A DNA stretch of 64,000 nucleotides from Kitasatospora sp. A2-31. GTDB lineage: Bacteria; Actinomycetota; Actinomycetes; Streptomycetales; Streptomycetaceae. The notes beneath the pieces were generated by a model. It was not told the origin of the DNA. It saw only the letters and a program-made list of their open reading frames with translations, and made no database searches. This document shows positions 1-9,024 of this stretch, in pieces. Position numbers and translations under genes: made by a program. The stretch lies in NCBI RefSeq assembly GCF_022288725.1, contig NZ_JAKNTA010000001.1, forward strand, positions 682,899-746,898, given 5' to 3'. The stretch's first letter is position 1; every line of letters starts with the position of its first letter.

Positions 1-399
1 CACGTGGATCCGGTCGCCGCTGCGGGTGATGCCGGTGACGGCCTCCACCAGGTCCGGGAAGACCGCCCGGATCTCGCGGACGAGCTGCTGGGCCCCGGCC
101 ACGCCGGTGCCCAGACCGGGGTGGGTCGGGACGTCGACCCAGTCCTGGCTGACCGCCCGCGCCATCAGGCCGGTGTTCCCCGTGCTCAGGGCCCCGTAGA
201 AGTGGGCCACGGCGCTCAGGCCGCCGCCCGTCCAGGCCTCGGCACCGGCGTCGGCCGCGGGCACCGCCGCTTCGACCACCGGCACCGCGTCACCGGCGGC
301 GGCAGGCTGTGCCTCCGCCACCGAACCGCCCGTGAGCACCGCCGCCGCGGCAGCCGCCGCGACCGGTCCGCGCACGGTCCACGATGATTTGCAGGTCAT
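1..399 (-). CDS. Secreted SnoaL-like (ester cyclase) protein, partial
   Basis: The gene reads leftward from ATG at 399 and is cut by the window start, so only about 133 N-terminal residues are present. A GGGGGAGG ribosome site lies 4-11 bases upstream of the ATG. The N-terminus (MTCKSSWTVRGPVAAAAAA) looks like a Sec signal peptide ending near residue 30. After it comes HFYGALSTGNTGLMARAVSQ, then DWVDVP, GLGTGVAGAQQLVREIRAVFP and DLVEAVTGI. This is the pattern of SnoaL-like polyketide/ester cyclase folds, in which a small cone-shaped barrel binds a ligand. Catalytic residues cannot be judged because the C-terminal half is missing. Family assignment is by pattern recognition only. Confidence 0.6.
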   Translation of the reverse strand, partial: MTCKSSWTVRGPVAAAAAAAVLTGGSVAEAQPAAAGDAVPVVEAAVPAADAGAEAWTGGGLSAVAHFYGALSTGNTGLMARAVSQDWVDVPTHPGLGTGVAGAQQLVREIRAVFPDLVEAVTGITRSGDRIHV

Positions 400-703
400 A
401 GCGAACCTCCCCCAAAGGTTCGACGAACAACTGATCACCCATCCTTGTGGACTCCCGTGGTGCCGTCGATGAGAATCCGGCCGGGATGGCTTAGCAATCG
501 TCCTGAGCCCGCGTCGTGAACCGGTCGGCGTCGCCGACGCATTGTCATGCACTCTCTCCCCCGCCGGACGCCGGGCCATGCTTATGACTTGTGCCACACC
601 GGTCGGCACCCGCACCGCGAGCCCCGGGGGCCTCCCGGACCGCGGACGGCCGCACGGGCCCCACCGCCCCCGGGCGTCACACCCCGACCGGCCTCCCGCG
701 GCG
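400..703. other. Intergenic stretch without a gene
   Basis: This 304-base gap separates two leftward genes. It holds the ribosome site of the truncated gene at its left edge and presumably that gene's promoter. The open frames crossing it are antisense shadows of the transporter gene. No convincing terminator or RNA gene was seen. Confidence 0.5.
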
Positions 704-2776
704 TCAGAACGACCGGCCCTCGCCCCGGTACGGGGGCTCCGGGCCGACCGGGTCGGGCCGGTCCCGGCGGTCGGCGCAGAGCGTCGCGGAGAGCCTGGTC
801 AGCAGCGCGGCGAGGTCGTCGAACTGCTTCTCGTCCCAGTCCCCCAGCAGCTCCGCCAGCTGCTCCCGACGGGCCTCGACCAGCCGGATCGCGACCGCCT
901 CGCCCGGTTCGGTCAGACGCAGCGGCAGTCCGCCGGTGCGGGAGGCGAGACCGCGCCCCTCCACCTCGCGGACGGCCTCGTCGATCACCGTGAACGGGAC
1001 GATCCGGCGCTCGGCCAGCTCCGCCGGCTCGACCGAGCCGTGGTGGTGCATCTGCAGCAGCAGCCAGCTGGAGGCCGGCTTGAGGTCGAGCCCGGCCGTG
1101 GCGGTGATCCGGCGGAAGAGGTCGCGCCGGGCCTCCCGGCTGTTCAGCACCGACAGCGCGCGGGCGATCTCGTCCAGCGAGGAGCGTTCCACCGGGTTGA
1201 CGCCGATCGACTCGCTCAGGTCCGGGGCGGTCACCGTCTCGCGGAGCTTCTGTTCGCGCAGGAACAGCGAGAGCACGAAGGCGAGGGCGGCGATCGGCAC
1301 CGCGTAGAGGAAGACGCGGGTGATCGACTCGGCGTAGGCGTGCAGGATCGCGGTCCGGGTGGCCTCCGGGAGCCCGTCGATCACGCGCGGGTCGGCGGTG
1401 ATCGCCCCGGGGTCGAAGCCGGACGGCAGCGGCACGCCGGCCAGGGCGTCCCGCAGCCGGTCGGTGAGGCCGCTCGCGAAGACCGCCCCGAAGACGGAGA
1501 CGCCGAAGGACGCCCCGATGGAGCGGAAGAAGGTGGCACCGGCGGTTGCCACGCCGAGGTCCTGGTAGCCGACGGAGTTCTGCACGATCAGCACCAGGAC
1601 CTGCATCACCAGCCCCAGGCCGAGGCCGAAGACCAGGAAGTAGCAGCTCGTCTCGAAGGTGCCGGTGTTCTCGTCGAGCCGGGAGAGCAGGACCAGACCG
1701 ACGGTGGTGACGGCCGTTCCGGCGATCGGGAACGCCCGGTAGTGACCGGTCCGGGCGACGACCTGGCCGGATCCGATCGAGGTGACCAGCATCCCGAGCA
1801 CCATCGGCAGCATGTGGATGCCGGACAGGGTCGGCGAGACGCCCATGACCACCTGGAGGAAGGTCGGCAGGTAGGTCAGGGCGCCGAACATGGCGAAGCC
1901 GACCACGAACGAGATGACGGCGACCAGGCTGAACGTCCGCGAGCGGAACAGCCTCAGCGGCAGCACCGGTTCGGCCGCGGTCCGCTCGACCAGGACGAAC
2001 GCGACCAGCAGCAGGGCACCCAGCACACCCAGGCCGACGATCTGCCAGGAGCCCCACGCCCAGGTCGTCCCGCCGAGCGAGGTCATCAGCACCAGGCAGG
2101 TGGCCACCGCGGCGATCAGCACGGTGCCGAGGTAGTCGATCCGGTGGCGGCGCTTCACCTCGACGCCGTGCAGCACGGCGGCGATCACCACCAGGGCGAC
2201 CACGCCGATCGGCAGGTTGATGTAGAAGACCCAGCGCCAGCTGAGGTGGTCCACGAACAGGCCGCCGAGCAGCGGCCCGAGCACGCTGGTGACGCCGAAG
2301 ACCGCGCCGAAGAGGCCCTGGTACTTGCCGCGGTCCCGGGGCGGCACGAGGTCACCCACGATGGCCTGGGTGAGCACGATCAGCCCGCCGCCGCCGAGGC
2401 CCTGGAGGGCGCGGAAGGCGATCAGCTCGCCCATGTTCCTGGCGACGCCGCAGAGCGCCGAGCCGACCAGGAAGATGACGATCGCGGCCTGGAAGAAGCG
2501 CTTCCGGCCGTACATGTCGCCGAGCTTCCCCCAGAGCGGGGTGGCCGCGGTCGAGGCGAGCAGGTAGGCCGTGACCACCCAGGAGAGGTGCTCCAGGCCG
2601 CCGAGGTCGCTGACGATGGTGGGCAGCGCGGTGGAGACGATGGTCTGGTCGAGCGCGGCCAGCAGCATCGCCAGCAGCAGGGCGCCGATCGGCACCCAGA
2701 GGTTGTGGACGGTGACCTGCGGCGGACCCGGCTCGCTCGCCGGGCTCCGGCCGGACGCGGCGATCGGATCCGTCAT
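704..2776 (-). CDS. DHA2-family MFS multidrug exporter with C-terminal winged-helix domain
   Basis: This 690-residue protein starts at ATG 2776 behind a GGAGA ribosome site. Residues about 25-520 form a 14-helix EmrB/QacA (DHA2) proton-driven exporter. MFS motif A is visible as [13 protein letters not shown], and the antiporter motif as [16 protein letters not shown]. Such pumps expel drugs or the cell's own metabolites across the cytoplasmic membrane. Residues about 535-680 are an additional cytosolic segment ([20 protein letters not shown], then [19 protein letters not shown] and [21 protein letters not shown]) that reads like a MarR-type winged helix. DHA2 pumps normally end near residue 500-530, so the extra 150 residues are real added sequence. 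It lies divergent from the peptidoglycan-binding gene. The substrate is unknown. Confidence 0.9.
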   Translation of the reverse strand: MTDPIAASGRSPASEPGPPQVTVHNLWVPIGALLLAMLLAALDQTIVSTALPTIVSDLGGLEHLSWVVTAYLLASTAATPLWGKLGDMYGRKRFFQAAIVIFLVGSALCGVARNMGELIAFRALQGLGGGGLIVLTQAIVGDLVPPRDRGKYQGLFGAVFGVTSVLGPLLGGLFVDHLSWRWVFYINLPIGVVALVVIAAVLHGVEVKRRHRIDYLGTVLIAAVATCLVLMTSLGGTTWAWGSWQIVGLGVLGALLLVAFVLVERTAAEPVLPLRLFRSRTFSLVAVISFVVGFAMFGALTYLPTFLQVVMGVSPTLSGIHMLPMVLGMLVTSIGSGQVVARTGHYRAFPIAGTAVTTVGLVLLSRLDENTGTFETSCYFLVFGLGLGLVMQVLVLIVQNSVGYQDLGVATAGATFFRSIGASFGVSVFGAVFASGLTDRLRDALAGVPLPSGFDPGAITADPRVIDGLPEATRTAILHAYAESITRVFLYAVPIAALAFVLSLFLREQKLRETVTAPDLSESIGVNPVERSSLDEIARALSVLNSREARRDLFRRITATAGLDLKPASSWLLLQMHHHGSVEPAELAERRIVPFTVIDEAVREVEGRGLASRTGGLPLRLTEPGEAVAIRLVEARREQLAELLGDWDEKQFDDLAALLTRLSATLCADRRDRPDPVGPEPPYRGEGRSF

Positions 2777-3101
2777 GGGGTCTCCGTAGGGGTCGCGGGC
2801 CCCGGTCGGGCCGGTCCGTGGGAACGATCACTCCCGACTCACCATGCTGTCAGAAATGCCCTGGTTTGCGCCGTTCAGTTGAGCCGAACGTCATTCCCGC
2901 CGCCATCCGGGGGACGCTTCCGGAGCGCCGACCGTTCATCGGGCAACAACCACCACCAACCGGCACAACACCCCTGGACCGGGCCGGACGCCCCTGTCCA
3001 CCCACAGAGACGTCCTGCATAATCAGGCGCGTTCGCCCCCCCCCGGGAACACGCTTCCGAGCAGACAGGGGGCCAGATCCGAGACCGAGGAGGGCCGGCC
3101 G
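2777..3101. promoter_or_regulatory. Divergent promoter region with candidate sigma-70 promoter
   Basis: This 325-base gap carries promoters for two divergent genes. For the rightward gene a candidate housekeeping promoter is TGTCCA (2995-3000), a 17-base spacer and CATAAT (3018-3023), about 80 bases upstream of the start codon. The -10 matches consensus at five of six positions, the -35 only weakly. No clear operator palindrome was found for the exporter. Confidence 0.4.
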
Positions 3102-4310
3102 ATGCCGGACCAGCACTGCCCGACGTGCGGCACCGCACGCTCCGCCGGGTGCAGGTGCCTCCCCGACCCGGCGCTCACCGACCCGGCGCTCACCGAGACG
3201 GCGCTCACCGAGACGGCCGTGCTGCCGCACCTGGAGGGCCCGCCGCTGGTGCGCCCGTACGTGCCGCTGGCCGCCGGTCAGGTGACGGACGCCCCGGCGG
3301 CCGGCGCCACGGCGGACCCGTTCGCCACCACCCTCCTGCCGCCGGTCGCCCCGCCGGCCGGTCCGGATGCGGACGCCTACGCGACCACCGTGCTGCCCCC
3401 GGTGATGTCGGTGCCTCAGCAGGCCCCGACCGCCCCGCAGCCGCCGTACGGTCAGCAGGCGCCGTACGGCCGGCAGTCCCACGACCCGCAGCACGGCTAC
3501 GGCGAGCAGCACCCGCACGACCCTCGGCACCCCTACGACGGCGCGGAGGAACCGGCGGCGGACGGTGGCGACGAGATCGGCCTGTTCGCCTTCGCCGGCG
3601 CGGCCCCCGACGCCCACGACGGCTCCGCCCGCACCGGCGGCCGGGCCGCCCGGCGGGCGCAGGAGCAGGCCGCGGGCGGCCCACTGGCCCGGCGCCGGGG
3701 TCTGGTGGTCGCGGCCGGCGCCGGCCTGCTGGCGCTCACCGTCGGCCTCGCCTACGCGGTGACGCCCTCCGGCGAGCCCGAGCGGCAGGCGCAGCCCCTG
3801 CCGTCCCGCACCCTGGCCCCGGCGCCGGTGGACCCGACCACGCCCGCACCACCCCCGAGCCCGAGCGCGCCGCCGTCCAGCAGCGAGGCGCCGAGCCCGA
3901 GTCCGAGCAGAACGGCGAAGCCGAGCAGGACCGCGACCCCGACCCCGGCGGCCACCCCCACCACGGTCGCGGCTCCCCCCGTGGCGGCCCCTGCGCCGGC
4001 GCCCACCACCCAGCCGCCGAGCCCGACGCCGACCGCCCCCACCCAGACGCCGACCCCCACGCCCACCACCCGGGTGCTGGAGCGCGGGATGAGCGGACCG
4101 GACGTCAAGGACATGCAGCTGCGGCTCTCCGCCGCCTCCTGCGGATTCGTCGACAAGTCGATCGCGACCGGCACCTTCGACTGGTGGACCCAGAGCGTGC
4201 TGGGCGACTTCCAGCGCAGCAACAAGATCAAGGGCGAGGTCAACGCCGGTGCCCCGGTCTACGGCCCCAAGACCCGGGCAGCCCTGGAGAGCGACCCGGG
4301 CGGCTGCTGA
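3102..4310 (+). CDS. Membrane-anchored peptidoglycan-binding domain protein
   Basis: 402 residues starting at ATG 3102. The N-terminus has a compact cysteine cluster (CPTCGTARSAGCRC) resembling a small zinc ribbon. It is followed by a disordered, proline/tyrosine-rich cytosolic part with a short repeat (DPALTDPALTETALTETA). One membrane helix lies near residues 203-222 (LVVAAGAGLLALTVGLAYAV). Outside the membrane is a long Pro/Thr/Ser linker. The C-terminus is a PG_binding_1-like domain (LERGMSGPDVKDMQLRLSAA, then YGPKTRAALES). The layout implies a wall-contacting protein with a regulatory or scaffold tail inside the cell. No catalytic domain is present. The gene ends 7 bases from the convergent GDT1 gene. 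Confidence 0.85.
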   Translation: MPDQHCPTCGTARSAGCRCLPDPALTDPALTETALTETAVLPHLEGPPLVRPYVPLAAGQVTDAPAAGATADPFATTLLPPVAPPAGPDADAYATTVLPPVMSVPQQAPTAPQPPYGQQAPYGRQSHDPQHGYGEQHPHDPRHPYDGAEEPAADGGDEIGLFAFAGAAPDAHDGSARTGGRAARRAQEQAAGGPLARRRGLVVAAGAGLLALTVGLAYAVTPSGEPERQAQPLPSRTLAPAPVDPTTPAPPPSPSAPPSSSEAPSPSPSRTAKPSRTATPTPAATPTTVAAPPVAAPAPAPTTQPPSPTPTAPTQTPTPTPTTRVLERGMSGPDVKDMQLRLSAASCGFVDKSIATGTFDWWTQSVLGDFQRSNKIKGEVNAGAPVYGPKTRAALESDPGGC

Positions 4311-4317
4311 GCGGCCG

Positions 4318-4902
4318 TCAGCCGGTGACGGCGCGGAAGATGCTGACCCCGGCCATCAGGACCATCACACCGGCGGCCACCCGGATGATCACCTTCATCG
4401 GGACGTGCTTCAGCAGCTTCTGACCGCCGAGGATCGCGATGCCGGCGACGGCGCAGAGCGCCAGCCAGGCGCCGAGGCCGACGGCGAGCGGGTCGGCGTA
4501 CTTGGCGGCCAGGTTGGCGGTCATGATCTGGGTGAGGTCGCCGAACTCGGCCACCGCGACGACCACGAAGCTGGCCCCGGCCACCTTCCAGAAGCTGTTC
4601 GAGGACGGCTCCTTGGCCGCGTGCCCGTCGTCGTCCCCGCCGCCGTGGAAGAGCAGCATGGCCGCGCCGGCCAGGAAGAGCACGCCGGTGACGCCCTCCA
4701 CCCAGCGCTGCGGCAGCAGCGAGAGCAGGTGGCCGGCGACCAGGGCGATGCCGACCTGCAGGGCGAAGGCGGCGGCGATGCCGGCGAAGACGTGGCTCGC
4801 GCGGTACTTGGCGCCGAGCATCAGGCTGGCCAGTGCGGTCTTGTCCGGCAGTTCGGCCAGGAAGACGATGCCGAACGTGATGACGGCGACGGTCAGGCTC
4901 AT
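4318..4902 (-). CDS. TMEM165/GDT1 family cation transporter (Mn2+ export)
   Basis: A 194-residue polytopic membrane protein of the UPF0016/GDT1 family. Both family signatures are present: ELPDKT at residues 17-22 and EFGDLTQ at 119-125. They sit at the start of two inverted three-helix halves joined by a charged loop (HGGGDDDGHAAKE). Bacterial members export manganese, yeast and human members exchange Mn/Ca for protons. The 5' leader contains a yybP-ykoY manganese riboswitch (5003-5102), which supports the manganese role independently. Starts at ATG 4902 after GGGGAGAT. Confidence 0.92.
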   Translation of the reverse strand: MSLTVAVITFGIVFLAELPDKTALASLMLGAKYRASHVFAGIAAAFALQVGIALVAGHLLSLLPQRWVEGVTGVLFLAGAAMLLFHGGGDDDGHAAKEPSSNSFWKVAGASFVVVAVAEFGDLTQIMTANLAAKYADPLAVGLGAWLALCAVAGIAILGGQKLLKHVPMKVIIRVAAGVMVLMAGVSIFRAVTG

Positions 4903-5002
4903 GGGGAGATCGGTATCCCTCGGTCGGGCTGCCGGCCTGGGCAGCTCCGTCAGGGGTCGCTCCGGCCCGACAGCACTGGTCAGAAGTCACAGCACTGCGG
5001 CC

Positions 5003-5102
5003 GAAGGTCTCGCCGGCACCGCCCCGAAAGACGCGTGCCCCGGGCGCCGGGCCCCGCGGGGGGCCAGTATGTCGACGGTCCGGTGGAGGGCTACTCCCCT
5101 TC
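5003..5102 (-). ncRNA. yybP-ykoY manganese riboswitch aptamer
   Basis: In the leader of the GDT1 gene the minus strand reads GAAGGGGAGTAGCCC from 5102 and GGCGAGACCTTC ending at 5003. These are the two conserved internal-loop sequences of the yybP-ykoY family (GGGGAGUAG and GAGACC). They close a five-base-pair P1 stem, GAAGG (5102-5098) with CCTTC (5007-5003). Between them lies a GC-rich double-helical arm. About 100 bases separate the aptamer from the ATG at 4902, room for an expression platform. Known members sense Mn2+ and switch on manganese exporters. Control here could be transcriptional or translational, which the sequence does not settle. Confidence 0.88.
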
Positions 5103-5115
5103 AACGCCGTCCAGC

Positions 5116-5904
5116 CTACCCGATGCCGCCCGGCCTCCCGCCGGTCGCCGGCCCGGCGGCCACCCGGCCCCGGGCCACCAGTTCCAGCACCACCACGATC
5201 GCCGCCGACTCCACCGCGAGCAGCGCGACCAGCACGAACAGCTGCACCGCGCCCGCCTGCACCGGGGTGGCCCCGCCGAGCAGCATGCCGACGAACGCGC
5301 CGGGCAGCGTGACCAGGCCCACCGTCCGGGTCTGGTCGAGGGCCGGGACGAGCGAGGTCGCGGCCGCGGTGCGGCAGATCTCCAGCCGGGCGTCGCGCTC
5401 CTCGAAACCGAGCGCCAGTGCCGCCTCCACCTCGCCGTGGCGCTGCCGCAGCTCGTCCAGCGCACGCCGGCCGGCCAGCGAGGTCGCGGTGAGCGCGCCG
5501 CCGATCAGGATGCCGGCGACCGGGATCACCGACAGGCCCTTCGGGGGCAGCAGCCCGACGGCCAGCAGCAGCGCGAGGACGGGGACCACCCCCGCCGCGA
5601 TCGGCGCGGCCGCCCAGACCCAGGCCGGCCCCCGGGTCATCCGCCGCCCGGCCGTCCGGACCGCGACCGCGAACATCACCAGGACGAACAGCGCCGACCA
5701 CCAGAGCGAGCCGACCACCCAGGTGATCACCAGCGCGACGGCGGCCAGCTGCACCGCCGCCCGCAGCCCGGCCCGCAGCACGGCGTGCCCGTGGCCGAGC
5801 AGGCCCCGGCCGGCCACCGCCACGGCGGCGGCGAGCAGGACGGCGGTGACCACCCCGAGCCCGGGGGTGACCGGCAGCAACTGGTCGGCCGCCGACCGGG
5901 TCAC
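5116..5904 (-). CDS. FetB-like (UPF0014) ABC transporter permease
   Basis: The frame stays open far upstream, but the family homology covers only this 262-residue part. The likely start is GTG 5904, six bases past the mannosyltransferase stop. The protein has about seven membrane helices and UPF0014 hallmarks: AGLRAAVQLAAVALVI, then PIAAGVVPVLALLLAVG, ALALGFEERDARLEICRTA, and LVTLPGAFVGMLLGGATPVQAG. E. coli FetB pairs with the ATPase FetA for iron homeostasis. No ATPase gene is next to it here. Its stop lies only 14 bases before the manganese riboswitch, so readthrough into the GDT1 gene is possible. Substrate could be iron or another metal. Confidence 0.85.
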   Translation of the reverse strand: MTRSAADQLLPVTPGLGVVTAVLLAAAVAVAGRGLLGHGHAVLRAGLRAAVQLAAVALVITWVVGSLWWSALFVLVMFAVAVRTAGRRMTRGPAWVWAAAPIAAGVVPVLALLLAVGLLPPKGLSVIPVAGILIGGALTATSLAGRRALDELRQRHGEVEAALALGFEERDARLEICRTAAATSLVPALDQTRTVGLVTLPGAFVGMLLGGATPVQAGAVQLFVLVALLAVESAAIVVVLELVARGRVAAGPATGGRPGGIG

Positions 5905-5909
5905 GGCGG

Positions 5910-7517
5910 TCAGATCCAGCTGGTGAACCACATCCGGTCCTGCCAGGACGACATCGGGATCACCTCCGCCGTGTAGAGCGGATAGAAGAACGCGAAGCAG
6001 CCCACGATCGCGAGCACGATCAGCCCGGCCCCGGCCGCGCCGATCCGGCGCCGGCGGGGTGAGCAGCCCTCCGGGCCGAGCATGGCGCCGAGCATCTGGG
6101 CGACGGCGAGGCAGAGGAACGGCACCAGGACGACCATGTAGAAGGAGAAGACGGTCCGCTCCTGGTAGCGGAACCAGGGCAGGTAGACGCCGGCGACGGC
6201 GCAGAGCACCGCGCCCGAGCGCCAGTCCCGGCGGAAGAACCAGCGCCAGAGCAGGTAGGCCAGGGCGAAGCAGGCCGTCCACCAGAGCAGCGGGGTACCG
6301 AGGCCGAGGATCTGCGCGGCGCAGCCGCCGGAGGCGGTGCACCCCTGCTGCCCGGCCGGCACCTGCTCCCAGTACATGGAGACCGGGCGGCCCTGGACCA
6401 GCCAGCTGAACGGGTTCGACTGGTAGGTGTGCGGGGTGCTCAGCCCGGTGTTGAAGTCGTACATCTGCGAGTGGTAGTGCCAGAGGCTGCGCAGCGGCGC
6501 GGGCACCCAGGTCATCGGCACCTGCGGCAGCGGGACGCCGAGGAAGCGCGCCGGGGAGAGCCCGGCGCGGTCGTCGGCCCAGTGCCGGTCGTAGCCGCCG
6601 CCGGTGGCCAGCCAGCCGGCCCAGGCCCCGACGTAGACCACCAGGGCCGAACCGGCCACCGCGAGCAGCGCGGGCAGCGCGTCCCGGCGCAGCATCGAGC
6701 GCCAGGGGCGGCGGGCCCCGGCCCAGCGGCGGCCGGACTGGTCCCACAGGACGGTGAGCAGGCCGAAGGCGACCAGCACCATGGCGCCGTTCCACTTGAC
6801 CGCGCCGGCGGCGCCGATGAGGACACCGGCGGCGATCCGCCAGGGCCGCCACCCGAGCCGGACGCCGTCGCCGCCGCGGCCGTCCCGGACGGCGGCGAGC
6901 CGGGCGCGGGTGCGGTCGCGGTCGATCAGCAGGCTGCCGAACGCGGCGAGCACGAAGAACATCTGGACGCCGTCGAGCAGGCCGATCCGGCTCATCACCA
7001 GTTGGAGGCCGTCGACCGCCATCAGCAGGGCGGCGGTGCAGCCGAGCAGGGTGGAGCCGAAGAGCCGGCGACCGATCCGGGCGAGCATCAGCACGGTGAC
7101 GGTGCCGAGCAGGGCGGTCATGAACCGCCAGCCGAAGGGGTGCAGGCCGAACGCCCACTCGCCGAGCGAGATCACCCACTTGCCGAGCGGCGGGTGGGCG
7201 ATGAACTCGGGCGCGGACGTGAGCGGGACCTGCTGCGGGACGGCGAGGATGTCCGCGTTGGCGCTGTCCGGCCAGGTGCCCTCGTAGCCCTGCCGGAGCA
7301 GCGACCAGGCGTCCTTGGGGTAGTACGTCTCGTCGAAGACGAAGGCGTTGGGGTAACCGAGGTCCCAGAAGCGCAGCAGCCCGGCGAAGAGCGCGACCCC
7401 GATCGGCCCGAGCCAGCCGGACCAGTCGGCCGCCCGGCGCAGCAGCCCCCGCGGAGCCGGTACGGGGGCTGCGGGGGCCGGGGGTGCGGGTGGGTGCGTG
7501 AGCGCCGCTTGCGTCAT
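5910..7517 (-). CDS. pmt: Dolichyl/polyprenyl-phosphate-mannose protein mannosyltransferase
   Basis: A 535-residue multi-spanning GT39 enzyme that transfers mannose from a polyprenyl phosphate to Ser/Thr of exported proteins. The catalytic first loop holds the Asp-Glu pair (residues 62-63) in NAFVFDETYYPKDA, the signature of actinobacterial Pmt proteins. Other family segments are HPPLGKWVISLGE, PFGWRFMTALLGT, and the C-terminal lumenal motif LPWFRYQERTVFSFYMV. In Streptomyces and Mycobacterium, Pmt glycosylates lipoproteins and serves as a phage receptor determinant. The start ATG 7517 begins a proline-rich cytosolic tail. The FetB-like gene follows after 6 bases. Confidence 0.95.
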   Translation of the reverse strand: MTQAALTHPPAPPAPAAPVPAPRGLLRRAADWSGWLGPIGVALFAGLLRFWDLGYPNAFVFDETYYPKDAWSLLRQGYEGTWPDSANADILAVPQQVPLTSAPEFIAHPPLGKWVISLGEWAFGLHPFGWRFMTALLGTVTVLMLARIGRRLFGSTLLGCTAALLMAVDGLQLVMSRIGLLDGVQMFFVLAAFGSLLIDRDRTRARLAAVRDGRGGDGVRLGWRPWRIAAGVLIGAAGAVKWNGAMVLVAFGLLTVLWDQSGRRWAGARRPWRSMLRRDALPALLAVAGSALVVYVGAWAGWLATGGGYDRHWADDRAGLSPARFLGVPLPQVPMTWVPAPLRSLWHYHSQMYDFNTGLSTPHTYQSNPFSWLVQGRPVSMYWEQVPAGQQGCTASGGCAAQILGLGTPLLWWTACFALAYLLWRWFFRRDWRSGAVLCAVAGVYLPWFRYQERTVFSFYMVVLVPFLCLAVAQMLGAMLGPEGCSPRRRRIGAAGAGLIVLAIVGCFAFFYPLYTAEVIPMSSWQDRMWFTSWI

Positions 7518-7680
7518 TGCCTCGCCGATTCGCCTGTCTCGCCTATGCCGGCCGGGGCCGGGCGGTCAACAGCAACCGACACTATGTGCCGGTCGGCGGG
7601 AAACCAAGCGCGACGGGCGCCGACCAGGTGACCCGGTGGGCGCCCGTCGCACGGCCGTGCGGGGGGTCGTACGGCGGCCG

Positions 7681-8994
7681 TCAGGCGGCGGTCTGCAGCT
7701 CCCGGAGCGGGAGGGTGCGGACCGGGGCCGGGGCCGGCGCGTTGTCCTGGGCGGCGGTGAGGTGCGGCCGCAGCCGCAGCGCCAGGGCGACGACCAGCAG
7801 GGTGGAGCCGGCCATCGCCGCCAGGTAGAGCGGCCAGGTGCCGGAGCCGACCAGCAGCACGCCGACGGCCGGGCCGACCGCGACGGCGATCTGCTTCACC
7901 AGGGCGTACCCGGCGTTGTAGGTGCCGAGCAGGCGGGCCGGGGCGAGGTCGGCGACGATCGGGCCCATGGTGGGGGCGAGCAGCGACTCGCCGACCCCGA
8001 ACAGGGCGTAGATCGAGACGATCGCGACCGTGGCGGCCATGGTCTCGGTCCGGATCAGGCCGGCGACCAGGGCCATCGCCCAGGCGCCGAGCCAGACCAC
8101 GCCGGCCGCGGCCATCGCGGTGGTACGGCGGCGGCGCGCGGTGATCCGCACCATGAACATCTGCAGCACCACGATGGTCAGCGCGTTGGCGCCGATGGCG
8201 ATGCCCAGGGTGGAGGGCGCGGTGCCGACGGTGTCGGTGGCGAAGGCCGCGACGCCGGACTCGAACTGGCCGTAGCAGGTGAAGAAGATCAGGCCGGCGA
8301 GCACGCAGAGCCGCAGCATCGCCTTGTCGGCGACCAGGGCGCGCAGGCCCTGCGGGCCGTCCGCCTTCTCCTGGACCAGGGCGGGCGCGGCGTTCGGGAT
8401 CCGTGCGGTGCCGGTGACCAGGGCCAGGCCCAGGAAGGTCGCGGCCTCGATGGTGAACAGCCGGGTCAGGCTGGCCGGGTCGGCGACGTCGACGATCTGG
8501 CCGCCGACCAGTGCGCCGATGCCCATCCCCAGGTTGACCAGGGTGAACTGCAGCGCGAAGGCGTGCGAGCGGGTCGCCGCGGTCGAGCAGCGGACGATCA
8601 TCGTGGCCAGCGCCGGCTGGCAGGTGGTGACGCCCGCGCCGAACAGGAAGGACGAGACCAGCAGGGCCGTGGTCCCGGTGGCGTGGCCGAAGGCGAACGC
8701 ACCGGTGGCGGCCAGGGCAGCGCCGGCCAGCAGCACCGGGCGCGGGCCGTACCGGTCGATGCCGCGGCCGGTGAGCGGGAGCACGGCGAGCGCGGCCAGC
8801 GCGAAGACGGTGAACACCATCCCCGCGGCCAGCGACCCCAGGCCGCGCACCTGGTCCACGTACACGAACATGTACGGCATCGTGAACCCGCTGCCGAACG
8901 CGCTCAGTGCGTTCCCGATCTGGACGCGGCGCAGCGGGCCCGCCCCGCGCGACTGCTGCCTCTGCTGCTTCACCGTGCCGGCCACCGTGCACAC
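7681..8994 (-). CDS. MFS transporter (DHA1-like)
   Basis: A 437-residue, 12-helix major facilitator. Recognisable features are the cytosolic loop motif LTGRGIDRYGPRPVLLAGA between helices 2 and 3, and GMGIGALVGGQIVDVADPA in the antiporter-type helix 5 region. The fold continues to YLAAMAGSTLLVVALAL. The N-terminal 20 residues are basic and cytosolic. The gene is transcribed divergently from a MarR regulator across an AT-rich repeat region, the usual layout of a repressor controlling an efflux pump. Substrate unknown. Confidence 0.88.
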   Translation of the reverse strand: MCTVAGTVKQQRQQSRGAGPLRRVQIGNALSAFGSGFTMPYMFVYVDQVRGLGSLAAGMVFTVFALAALAVLPLTGRGIDRYGPRPVLLAGAALAATGAFAFGHATGTTALLVSSFLFGAGVTTCQPALATMIVRCSTAATRSHAFALQFTLVNLGMGIGALVGGQIVDVADPASLTRLFTIEAATFLGLALVTGTARIPNAAPALVQEKADGPQGLRALVADKAMLRLCVLAGLIFFTCYGQFESGVAAFATDTVGTAPSTLGIAIGANALTIVVLQMFMVRITARRRRTTAMAAAGVVWLGAWAMALVAGLIRTETMAATVAIVSIYALFGVGESLLAPTMGPIVADLAPARLLGTYNAGYALVKQIAVAVGPAVGVLLVGSGTWPLYLAAMAGSTLLVVALALRLRPHLTAAQDNAPAPAPVRTLPLRELQTAA

Positions 8995-9024
8995 CCCTTC
9001 ACTGTTTCACTGGACACTCTTAAG

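Noticed and set aside
542..3022. Long rightward open frame opposite the DHA2 exporter
   Set aside because: It has Gln/His/Arg-rich, family-less translation and mirrors the exporter gene on the other strand, a usual GC-rich antisense shadow.
5116..7179. Single long leftward frame suggesting a 687-residue fusion
   Set aside because: Only its last 262 codons encode the FetB-like permease. The upstream part is an out-of-frame shadow of the mannosyltransferase gene.
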